In this document: piece by piece, positions 45,194 to 56,883 of the stretch
Position numbering within the stretch: the first letter of the stretch is position 1
How the letters are laid out: each line of letters begins with the position of its first letter
NCBI GenBank assembly: GCA_900073065.1
Contig: FJOG01000035.1
Span: 103,723 to 167,722 of the forward strand
Source: Phialocephala subalpina
Taxonomy: Eukaryota > Ascomycota > Leotiomycetes > Helotiales > Mollisiaceae
Direction: 5' to 3'
Length of the DNA: 64,000 nt
The notes under the pieces: generated by a model
What the model was told of the DNA's origin: nothing
Database searches by the model: none
Seen by the model: only the letters and a program-made list of their open reading frames with translations
Translations under genes and position numbers: made by a program

Positions 45194-47128
45194 TCATATC
45201 CACACGGTGGTCGGAAGCACAAACCCGCCAAAATTCGAGCCTGGGCCCTGTGTATCATAAAGAGCAAAATCGTCCCCATGGTCACTGTAGATAATAGATC
45301 CTTCCCCAAAGTTCGAAGATGCCGGGCTGTATCCACCATATCCGCTTGGAGAAGGAATCCCGAGATAATGACCGGTGAATGGATCCAGAGTCAATGGACT
45401 GACCGCGGTGGCAGACATTGGATCAGGAGGCATAGTCATCAAGTGCTCCTGACTGTAAGTGAATGCCGGATTGCCATAGGGCGAGAGAGAAAGACTTGTA
45501 GGATAACTCTCGGCCATGCTGTAGTCGTTCTGAGGAAAGCTTGGGAAAGAGGCAGTTCTCTCTGGCTGAACCCATCCCATGCGGCTTCTGAACTTCGACA
45601 CCATATCGATCGGGTACTCCATGAGATGGAGTGGAGTTTGCATGTCGGAATCGAGAGGCGAGGAGACATTGATGGAAAACAATCGGCGGGCAATTTCCTC
45701 AATTGGTCCCAAAGACAGACTTCCAAAGTAGGCAGCACCTACTTCAGGGAAGAGAGGCTCCACAACCAACGCCACGGTGTAGTAGTGGGCTAAGATGATT
45801 AAAGCGGATGGTGAACCTCGAGTCTGTTGCAAGAACATAACTGGGAGCCAAAACAACCAAGCACGAAGAGGGTTGAGCATCTCGAAACGTTGAGCAGCTG
45901 TATGACTTGGCGAAACCTTCCGAACTTGTCTGACGAAGGTCATCAATTGCTGGATAGCCTTGACATCTTCGCCATTCGCCTTCAAATGCCCTTCGACCTT
46001 TTGGAGCTGTGCGTAGGCTCGTTGCAGAGCATCGAGATCTTGCTTTCGCGGGTTGCTAAGCTTCCTGGAGCCAGGGGCTGGAGATGGAGGCGCTGTCGGG
46101 AAGGTGCTCTGCTCCGCGATGAAATCTCCAAACTGAGATTCATTCTTCCACGGTTGCATGGCATCAATGACCTGTGAGACGGTTAGCCACATGCGCCATG
46201 ACAGATGGTGGTCGCACAACATACCGAAGAAGTTCCGTGCATCAGTTGAGTCCATCCGCGCCTGTGTAGCAGTCAGCATAATGTTACTTGCGATTATGTC
46301 AGATCTTCACCGACCATTCCGTTGCCTGCCAAGACAGGAGGAGAGAAGCAGCAAGAACAGCGTCAGAGTTTTCCCTCGAGAACGCGCCGATTGCCTCATG
46401 GAGCCCTTTTAGAGCAACTCCGCGGTGTTCATAAGCCATGTTGGCCGTTAACGGACAATCCGTGAGCCAAGCAAGGTGTGTGGCAGAAAGCGCTAGCAAT
46501 GCATGCATGACAAAAGCATAATCACTTCCGATCTTGAGGAAACTAATCAGTTGTCAGCCACCTTTTATCTTCTTCTAGGCGTTTTCCCCCACGATTGCAA
46601 TGCTACTTACAGCGGAATTTGTCGGGTCCAGATAGTGAAATTGCTAGCATCATGGAGTCCGAGTTCGCTCGAGACGGAAGCGACGTGGTGGATGAGACGG
46701 AGGTCCTCGAAAGAGAAGAATTGGGGAGCGGGCGCTGGGTAGATGTAAAGATCTGGGAATGGGAAGTTCCCAGTCTGTTGCCAGCGCTCAATCTCGGCTT
46801 CGATTTCTGGAGTCCACAACAAATCTGCCCTCTCTGGAGTTGCAGCTCTCTCTTCCTGAACGGGCATGTCCATGTAGGGACAGCGGCAATTGTGCTTGGT
46901 GCAATTTCGACTGGAGATATGTTAGCATCCGGCTTGGTTGATGTTAAGGCTAGAAGGAGACTTGCCATTGGGGAAAGTTCTCGTCACAACGAATGTGTCT
47001 ACGTTTACAGGTCTCACAACCCTTGCGAGACTTGGTATGGCTACGTCTATGTCAGTGACTGAAAGTACAATAGATGTAGAAGATGTAACTCGCCTCCGAC
47101 GAGGAGGTCCACCACCTGGTCCGGCCAT
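45194..47128 (-). CDS. Zn2Cys6 fungal transcription factor
   Basis: Exons 47094-47128, 46966-47040, 46611-46910, 46315-46542, 46225-46261 and 45194-46171 encode 550 residues. The N-terminus has a perfect zinc binuclear cluster, C-x2-C-x6-C-x6-C-x2-C-x6-C (Cys20, 23, 30, 37, 40, 47), within RKGCETCKRRHIRC and a following linker. A fungal-specific regulatory region follows (ADLLWTPEIEAEIERW, FSFEDLRLIHHVAS, MHALLALSATHLAW, VIDAMQPWK), then a Ser/Pro/Tyr-rich C-terminus ending PTTVWI. The first two introns appear to begin with GC (GCGAGT, GCAAGT); the second splits the Cys37 codon and has no GT alternative. For the first, a GT donor 4 nt downstream with a later acceptor would drop residues SHTK-like text. 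Target genes are unknown; the layout resembles sterol- or stress-type C6 regulators. Confidence 0.9.
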
Positions 47129-50100
47129 TGCAACGAGGCTGATGAAAAAGATGAAGAAAGAAGACGACGAGGCTTGAACGAGTGAAAGCCGTCGACGAGC
47201 GTCTGATCTTAAGCTTGATCAACAACAGTAGTGTCGGGGACGAGGTTGTTGAAGTAGATGAGTAACAGGAGGATCAGGTACCAAGACGAACGAGGAACCC
47301 CGAGGCTGCCGGGTATATGTAATAGTTGAATCCGGAAAAGCGAGTGTGGTGGTGAGGCTGCACGAAGCGGGTTGGGGTAACTCCTGTTACAATACAGCCA
47401 GTAGATGAGGGCGCAGCGGCTGAACGCGACGTAGCTGTTCTGAGATCTGGATGATGTTGCCGTGGAGCTCGGGACAAATAAGCATAAACGTCGTGCTGTG
47501 CTTGAGTACCCAAAGATCCAACTGGTGATATGGTCGTACAAGTCGTCCAGATGTTGATCAACGAGGGTGAGCCAAGGCTGTGAATGGGGTCTTATCCTCC
47601 GAAGGCTTGCTGTAGGTGTGAAGCTGGTGAAGGCTGAGTTTTCTGGCTACGCAACGCAAAAGCGAATGACAGGAGCCAACGAGGGCTTCCTAATAGCAGG
47701 TGCAAAAAAGCGAATGTGGTGGGGGGTTGAAGCCTGAAGGCTGGAGTTGATTGATTTCAATGATTCTGCAGACATATGTTGAACTGGCGATGCGTCCTTC
47801 TTAATAGTCAGGCCTTGGGTGGTGGCAGAATCGCTGGAAGAGGGCAAGCGCGCAGAGAGTGGCTCAAGCAGAGGAAGGCGCTTGCACTTAGCGTGCATAC
47901 GGGCCAGGGAGAAGGGTGGAAGGGTGGTGGTAACGTTATGTGGAGCGCCAGGGAACTGGTGCTGGTGCTGATGGATTATACTAGGTTTAGTGGCAGTTGC
48001 TATGAACGGGCGTGAGCGTGAACAGTGGGTGAGAAACACGCCGTACGGTTTCAGACTCCTTTTGGGCACGATGGTCAAGCGTGTCAAGAACGGACTGGGG
48101 GGGGCGGGGGAACCGTGTTTGACTTGACGAAGGGGCCCCCCTCTGCTGCTTCTGCTTCTGCTTCTGCTTCTGCTGGGGATAGCTGCTGGGGAGCATTTGC
48201 TGGGCACCTGCGGACGATTCGATGACATCGTGGTATAACGGGATTGGGTTGTGGCCGAGCACAAATCGATTTGTGAATATTTGCCGCATTGGGCAAACCA
48301 CTCGACATGTTCGCCCATTGGGTGTGGTGGTGGTGGTGTCTCTGCTCTCTGGAACAGCAGTTGGCTCAATCGGCCGCCGAGCCTGAGCGGCGTTGATCAG
48401 AAGCGTGGTACTGCAACAGGTTGCAGTGGTGAGCGAGTACTCGGAATAAGCTGTGTCGAGGGCAAGGATCTGCCTAGCGGCCGAGAGGATAGTGGTGTGC
48501 ACTTCCAAAAATAAGTTTGAGTTGCAACTGCAGACCAACGACCAACGACCACTACAACACACACTACTCTACCACTAGAACTTCTCTTGAGACCGACGTC
48601 GCCGGCCCGGGTGCTACAGCAAGTATGAACATCATCGTTCATAACACGCATGGATACCGACGGAGCTGTGTCCAGGAGTCGGAGGCGACCAGACAGGAAG
48701 GACAAGACCTCTGTTCTCACCCTGGCATCGCTGTGACAGCTCTCCATGTTTCTCGACTCGAGCTCTCTTACACTGTTGCCTAACGTGCGGGCCGAGTCAC
48801 TTGCAGAATGCAGAAGGCGGTCATCGTCTGCTTGTCCCTTTTGCTGCTGGGGCGTGCATGGGGGTGCTGGGTGCTGGGTGCTGCTGGGTGCAACATCGAC
48901 AATTCGCTTGCGTCTTGAGGTCAGTTCACTTTACTCCGCCCCGCGCTAGCCTGCTTCCCATCAAGATCGATGATGGACCCCAGGTTAGCCTGGTCAGGCA
49001 AGGTGTGGCCGCAGGGGAGGCATGCAAGTCTGCGAAGCGAGAAAGAAAAGGGAGCGCTGTTTTCCTGAGCCTCTGCTTTTGATACGCGCGCATTTTCTCG
49101 TGTCCATTTTTGGCCCTGACGGCTCCCGCTGCACAGCCGGACGAACGTCGTGTGGGGGCATTGATCCCGTGATCTTGAGAGCAAATACAAAGTACTGTTC
49201 TATGGCTAAACCTCCTACGCCTACAGTAATTTCTTGGGTGAGCGTTGTCTGATTGGTCTCATGGATGTTCAAATTCGGAAGCCAAGTCTCGGATGGCGGG
49301 CATTCAGGAGAACCCGTCAATCCGGAAACCCTCAAAAGGGGGATGAAGTGCGAAACGTCGATCGCCTTGCCATAAGGTAATCCGCAAAACTTAATTCTCG
49401 TCGAATGATCGCAGAGAGAACGGTCACCCTCGTTGGCACTGTTCTGTTTCCTCATGCGCAATCGTGCTCGTCCAAACGCGAGCACAGAGCAGTCCTCGTC
49501 ATCCATCCTCACGATGCTTGCAGCACGTTTTGGCTTGCAGCATGACATGAGGATGCATATGGGGCCCTTTGCCGAGCTGGCAACCTTAACCGTGGAAATA
49601 GCCTCATAAACTTTAAATCTCCTTCATGACTCTGCTTCACCAGCAAATCCTTGCCCGCGGCCGGAATTCTGGACAAATACTTTCCGTGAAAGAAGCTTCT
49701 GTTCCCAGAGCAATTCTCAACTTGACCCAGGAAACTTTATTTAGCTTTTACCTCCGTGACTCTCCTTCGTCCCGCAGCCCATCATGGCATGATTCTCTCC
49801 ACTCTGTCTTGAACCACAAAATCCCGCCAAGACTTCAAATAGCTGTCAACGGCCACCCCGATGAACACATTAACATGGTTCTGGGGTAGAGTTCAGAGTC
49901 CTGCTGGCGGCGGATGATTCTGTCCCAAAACTATTTTTCCCGCTGCCGAAACCAGCTACGCCGCGGTATTTCGAGCAGCGGAGAGCAAGACCGGGCCGGT
50001 AGTGTACGACCACATTGAAAATGGCATGTCGAAGCTGATGTCCATTAGACTCCCTAGAAGAGGAAAGCGCCGGCAAGTAAGGAGGCTCAGATATCGAAGA

Positions 50101-53100
50101 TCTTAGCTCCCATCTTCCTGAACCCCTAGACGTCATGCGTCCTGGAGGGAAAAGGCCGTCGGCGCTCAATAACCACCGCCTTCCGTACGTAAATAGGAGG
50201 CTTAGAAGACGAGCTGGTTCAATAGACTTGCTGACACACAAGCAATGTTGAACAGTAATCAGAATGCTTCGAGTGACAAACCGATTCCAATAACTTACTC
50301 CATGGTTCTTCGCCTCGCGAAGTTTTTTGATATTTTACTTTATGCATCATCAGACCGAGGCATGTCCATGTGAACAGTGATTGGTCGATCCGTGCATGCC
50401 CAGACAAATGCAGACAAGCGGCAGAACCAGGATCTCCCTGCAGCTATATTTAGTGTGGATCCGTCCTTCTAGAAGGCTGAAAAGTTCGATGGACTTTTGG
50501 AGAGAAGCTGTAAATCCAACCGCAGCACATGAGCTGTGACCCTAACAGATACAACGTAGCATCTCTGGCTGAGCTGCGACTCAGTATTTGAACCGTTTGC
50601 CTCCAGCTTGTGCACGCCGTGCTAAGTACCGCCGAGAGAATATATTGGCATTGTCAGATCTGATATCATGATCGAGGGCAGCTCGGTTGATTCGACATTT
50701 ATTTTTGGGGTATTCGCTGGATGGCATCACAGGTGGCATCGCTGTTCCCGTGCACCGTTGGACCTCGCAAGGCCTGAGTGTGGAACCCCGACTGGATTCC
50801 AAATGCCCATCAAAGTTCAGTTCTTTGTAAAGTAACCCACCTAGACGAGCCTTGGTATTGCACTTTGGGCGTCGCTTCATACTTAGGAGCAACCGACGTC
50901 AAGTTTGCATTTGTAGCCCTGTATGTGGGGCACCGAGCGAGGGAAGCAGAAAAATACAGTCCAGTTCACCGTGTCGGAACCCTTGCATAATTCGGAAGAA
51001 CGCCCTATCTGTATCCGAGGTCCGATCGATGAGGATGGTGTGCATGATCTGTTGACGTTCAGCCACTTTCCGGAAGCTGACATGATGGATTCGATGTGTT
51101 GCATTTTTATTACAGTATGTTGCTCGCCCTGCCCTCAATAACCGAATCAGGAATTTGAGTTGTGTTTCAATCAGCCGACAAGAAGGCGGTGAGAATTGGG
51201 ACCATACGCTCTTCTTCTCACCACGGCACGGCCAAGCTTTTGAAAGTGGCCTCAGATGCAGAACGCCTTGTTCCGGCGCCCACAGGACAATGCAAGTTAG
51301 CCCCAGTTACCGACAAAATACTGGGGTTCTGAAAGAAGTGGCCCAGTCCCAGCCTCCCGATTTATCTAGAAGATCTCAAAGTCGATATGAAACGGCCGGA
51401 GGAGAGTCCCAAAGAAGAGACGCGACCGCGAGCTCAAAAACTTCCTGTTGGAGATCCAAGGAGATCTGTTTCCCACAAGCCACAGGGATCACCCACCAAA
51501 CAAGACAACATCCCGTCCCATCAAAACCCTCGAAATTCCCGTCTGTGGCCTCATGCATCAAAGTGACAGCGCCTTTCTGGACCAGCGCTCCCAGCCAAGA
51601 AACCCCATTATCAAACCCAAGAACTCGCCTCCAGCAGGCCAATCGCGTGTCTTTGTTGCACACTTGGCTTATGCTATCCATTTCTGATATGTCTCTCCGT
51701 CTTAGACAGTAGTGGAATGGCTACAAGTACTTCGTAGTCCAGCGGAGAGTCAGATGGTGACAAGTATCGACTGGTGCTCGCTATTTTCTGAATCGGTACG
51801 GTTGGAACCGAGAGCCGGGCGGTGAGAGAGAGCATCATCATGCATGGCCTGTCTCTCACGAAGGGTGGTGGGATCTGTGCGGAAGAAGAGATCCTCAACC
51901 CTGAACGCGTTATAGTGGCACATCGTCTCCAGTTGCGAAGAAGCAGCTGTCGGATCCCATGAGTGTGACGATGAGTATGGTGTTTGGGATGTCTGTGGGT
52001 TGACTCTGGAGAGAAGCGAGAGGATGACAACCAGGGGCAAAAGCTTGGCGAGCTTAATCTATAAATAACTTAGGCTAATACTGCCTCCCACCGCTTCCAT
52101 CCAAAAGCAACACAAATGTTCCGCTGTGCCGAGCTATCCTACCACTCACTCAGTTCATCATCAGGCCATGGCAAGCCAAAAGTCCAAGATGAGCGGTGCC
52201 AATCACAGCGGCGATGGTACCTCCGAATAGCTTCTTCTTGTTTTGGTGTTCAATAGTTCTTCGAGATCATGTCAAGAACGTACATACATACACCACATGA
52301 GGAAGCCCGTCAGGACTGAGGCCATTCAATTCGGAGAAGCATCCGAAGCTATGCCCTCTCCTCCATACCTTTCCTTGCTTGGGACAGTCTTCAATGGTAA
52401 TCCCAGTACAGTGTAGCACAGTATGCACCCCGCTCCACCTCCTCAAAAGACGCGTACCAGAGTTGTTGTGGCTGCACTTTCACCGACCGATGAGTGTATT
52501 CTTTTTTATGTTCATGAATCATAAATCTGTTCTGTTGTTTTTCCTCTACCGCTCTTCCCTATCTGACCAGGGCCAAATCGTTATCGAAGCATTGAAGAAG
52601 CCTCAAGTTCTTTAAATAGCAGTCGAACATCACAAATCACACTGTCACCACATGAAAGCCCTGCCAGAGCAATGTATGCAGTATAAGGCCCCTCACTTTC
52701 ACATCACTGACTCCACTGTACGGGCCGTGGCTGCCAGATCTCGATGGGTCCATCTCCAAATCCCTAGCCGACCTTCCCCAACCATACATACAGACACTCA
52801 CTCATCTTTCGAGGCTTGCGCGTACGGCTCGAGCAGAGCTCAAGACCTAGCGTCATCAAATCAGATAGTCGGGATTTGATTTTCCCGATCCAAGGCCTTC
52901 CTAACGGAACGGTTCCCATTGTTGCAGCTCGTCTCCAAATGCAGTTCCCAGCAAGCATTACAGCGCGACGGCCAACCCCCCTGATATTTCATTCGTGCCG
53001 GAGTATATTCCCCTCTCAGACACAGGCAGACTTCAAGCACAAATCCAAATTTCCATACTTCGATCTTCTAGAACAGGATAGGAGCATGCAGAGTTGCAGT

Positions 53101-56100
53101 TCTAGAACGCCTGCGTGGGCAGACTCTGCGGGGTAAATTGTGTTACCGACATCCCACTATATTTCTTAATATATTTTGCTATATTTCCTCTGGTCATTCT
53201 GCTGAATCATCCCACGATATTTTCGGCCGAAGAAACTTTCATATTGGACTTCAGATGAATAAAGTACCCTGTCACTTAGTCATCCAAAGTTGTAGATTAC
53301 ATCGAGGCTGTGCTCCACCACAACACACATTTTTGTATCGTGGCATCGAACAAGTTGTTCACCTGTAATTGTTTGATCCAGCCAGCCAGGCAACAACAAA
53401 TGTACCTTTGAATCATGCAGTAATCATCTTCACATCCTTCACGTATCATGACAATGCCACCCCAAACTCCGTACCAGTGACGGCGCAGCCTTCTCCTCCC
53501 CCTTTTCCAATATCTCACTCGCTCCACTCTGCCCCGAATGGCGCAGCACAATTGAGTTTACAAAGTTGTCAACCAATGCCACGCGCACCACATCACCCGC
53601 TATCGACGAGGCAGTGTCTCTCCTATCCAACCATAACCTACAATTCGTGTATATCATCTACGAAATATTACCTACGTACCAATCCTTCGTCTATGACTTT
53701 GTTTCAGCCTACTAGTTACTTGTGGCGTTTAAGGTTACTGTAACGTCGATTCCTCAAGACGGGACCGGCTTGGACATTGAAGCACCCATTAACCGATCAG
53801 TATCAAGCACGGCGTAACGCAGCGCAGCAGTTGCGTCGTCAGCAGTTGACGGTTTGACAGTTGTGAATGGAGAGTTCATTGATGAAGGAAGAGCTGGTGA
53901 AAGGGGTCCTTGGAAAGCGGTGAAGAATTGAATGTTAAAGCGTCAAGGGACGCTGCGGAAAGTTGATGGGCTGGAATAAGTCGGGATATGAGATCGTTGT
54001 CTAGTGTGAAGATGGACGTTTCTCATTTAGGAGGCGTTCGGGGTCATGAGTAATGGCACCGAGGGCCTGTGATGGGAGGCAAATAACGTCTGAAGCGCGG
54101 ATACAATGACAGAGTCAACAAGACCCCCCCGAGTCTTTCAGCCTGCCATCACGGAGACACCGCTGACCCTCTTCGTGACTCTTCGAAGGTCCAGCACTAC
54201 GACTGAGTGAAACATTCAGTCTATTGCCCATCAGACTCAAATCGACCCCCCAGACTTCAAAAGAGTTCCACCAGAGAGGAAACTCAAATCATCCCCTTTC
54301 TATCTCTCTCACGCTTGGTCACACCGAAGCTAACCATTGCCACAGAGATCATCCTCCAACAAGAAAGTATCTATTCTTTACCAAACTTTTTCAAGATAGT
54401 AGGACGTCAAAATCGAACGATTCGCTCGTCACCCAACACCGAGGCTTTCTGAGCAAACTACCAAGTACAACTACAACGTCACATATCTCTCATTCTCCAC
54501 TCCACCTCAACAACTTCCTTGGGCTCCCAAGAACAGAGCCCTACCAGAAATTCCTCCACCGCTCGCAGATCATCGACGGTGGTCAAGCTACCTAAACTTT
54601 ATCTCTCACCGTGGATTTCCAAGGTAAACTTCAACCGATAGAGATCCCCAACATACCCACATCCTCACGAACTATTCTCCACTTCTTAAGTTCTACGGTA
54701 AGCTCTGCCAACCTCGTAACGCCCCACAACTTGAAACCGATCAGCTAAACACCCGCTGGTGCTCATGTTCTCAACTACCGTTCAGGACTGTACCTTCCAG
54801 GTGCCACCAAACTTACAGCTCGCATCGGCACATTCCCACTTCGTGCCTTCTGTGACTTTGAGAGGCCCCTTACTAGACAGATGGTGTCGGCACCGACACT
54901 TGTGACTGAGGCCGACACCGACCCCAACCCCGACATTGGCATCTCACCATACAGATTAGCACCCGCATCTTCCCCTTTCTGCTCCCAAAATACCCTCTCG
55001 GCCCCGTCCTCTCTTCCTCTCAGCCGCAGCGGATACCATACGGTTCAACCTTCTGTCCTCCCCTGTTCCAAAACTCTAATTATACCCTCTCGGCTCCATT
55101 TCCTCTCTTAACTTCTCAACCACCTTCCCTAAGTTTCCCCCCTCTCCGCCGCAATGGTACCTTAACCTTCTAGTTAGCCGCCGATTCTCGTGACACTTGA
55201 ACAGTTCTTCTTGGGTTCTTTCTCTTACCCACTTGGCATGTCGTCCACCTTCTATTTCCATCTTTCCTTTGAAGATAGTGCAACCCTAATCTCAGGATCT
55301 TTCCGTCCCCCTCACATCCCGAACCAACTCGTTTTCGGGTTTTGGTTTGGTCGAGAGGTGGAAGAACTGCTGCGTGACTACAAAATAAGTCTAAAACGCC
55401 ACAAACTGCCTAACGGTAGTTCATTAATTCTCTCAAAATCAACACCAGGTACCAAGCTATTGGGAACTTTGCACGGGTCTCGTGAATTCGTCGAGGAGCC
55501 GCTCGTTGGGTTTTGACGGCAGTGGCGATAGCTTCCTCTGCCAATTTGAGCAGGGCTGAAGATATTGAATTTGATTCAACGGGATACGAATTTTAATCCA
55601 CGTTGCAAATCCGCTCAATTCATTGGTGCGCCTAGAAAAGAAGGTGTTTGTTAGTTAGGTATCGAATAGATTGAATAGATCCATACTTTGGTTCGAGGAC
55701 CCTCAATGACCCCACTTGAAACTTTGAGAGCCGAGATAACTTCATTTTTGGCTGAGACGTGGCATTTTAGTTTTTGGAAAGCGGCGAGTTAGCAGAAACA
55801 CCAAAGGAGTATCGTGAAGAAATTAGAATTGTTATGAGTTAGTTGCTGTGTTGAAAAATCAAAATAGATACAACCTTTCGGTTGCCGAGAAAGCCACCAA
55901 GAAAACCATCGTACGCCATTTACCAGTGTCTTGGAAAGCGGCGAGTGAAGGAAGGAAGTTTCTGAAGAGACTGGGACAGAGAAGAAAGAGAGCATGTGAG
56001 CTAGATTCAGGGGTCGACGATCAAAAGAGAACCTTGTCTTCGATCTCTGGTTTTGTGGCTTGCCAACCAACCATCGTGGCTTCATTCTCGAAGAATGCCA

Positions 56101-56883
56101 TTGACGAAAACAGCTCAAAATGAGCTCCGGATCGATCGCCCTCTAGCATCTTGGAAGGTCGTGACAGAGAAGAACAAGCTCTCTCAGACGAAACATCGAG
56201 ACAGGAGGAGTTTCCATCCTCATTCACATCAAGAAGGTATGAGACTCAAAATTTGAATACGCCAAACTTTCAATCCCAAAGGGATTGACAGCTACCTAAC
56301 CTATCTACTTAACTGCTTGTTATCTACCTAATCTGACCATGCAATTGTGCCTCTTTCCATCCCTCATACTCCTCATCCCTTCGTCCCAGATAGCAAGACC
56401 TCTCGCAAATAGCCAGAGACATTGAGCCCGGCCACTCCCGAGTCTGCTGCCGCAGATAGATCAGACAGCAAATTCAGCCCTTCCTATCACTCTTTCACTC
56501 GCTTCGCTCTCATATCAAAGCAAGTATATCTACCTATCTAATGCCTTGCCCGCCTGCTTGCTTAATTTTCCTCCCCGAACACTCGATGCAATCAAGGCCA
56601 GGCAAGGCAACGTCAAGTCTTCGCTGAAGTCCATGCTCAGCCCAGCGCAATTCAAATGCCAGATCAACGCATATTAAAGTCGACCGCGCTCAGCAAACGT
56701 ATCCGCAACCACAATGCTATTTTATCTTCGCTCGTGTCGCCGTCTGCGTCGTCCCAATCATGATACGGTAAAGGAATAGTAACCATGTCGCTGAAAGCAA
56801 GGCCCAAGAAAAAGGAAAGCAAGATCCTATCCGTTACGCCTCATCCTTGCTAGAAAAACTTCAGGAATTCGTTGTTGTGCTAT
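47129..56883. other. 9.75-kb gene-poor region upstream of the transcription factor
   Basis: No gene is supported here. The longest frames (47647-48369 minus, 240 codons; 48994-49548 minus; 51155-51712 plus) are low-complexity or lack any domain, and several overlap equally long frames on the other strand. The section next to the transcription factor start (47129-49500) is a candidate for its promoter and long leader. A short TTCTGC array lies at 48143-48174 and a 16-bp direct repeat at 55774 and 55931. No transposon ends recognised. Confidence 0.55.
48143..48174 (+). repeat. TTCTGC microsatellite
   Basis: About five head-to-tail copies of the hexamer TTCTGC (GCAGAA on the other strand) in non-coding DNA. 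Confidence 0.85.

Noticed and set aside
47647..48369. 240-codon minus-strand frame upstream of the transcription factor
   Set aside because: Low-complexity Ser/Arg/Pro/His text driven by the TTCTGC repeat and surrounding simple sequence; no domain, and other frames here are equally open.
48994..49548. 184-codon minus-strand frame
   Set aside because: No recognisable motif and no splice partner; composition is not distinct from neighbouring non-coding frames.
51155..51712. 185-codon plus-strand frame with a long antisense partner (51376-51681)
   Set aside because: Both strands are open over the same stretch and neither shows a domain; the evidence cannot choose one.
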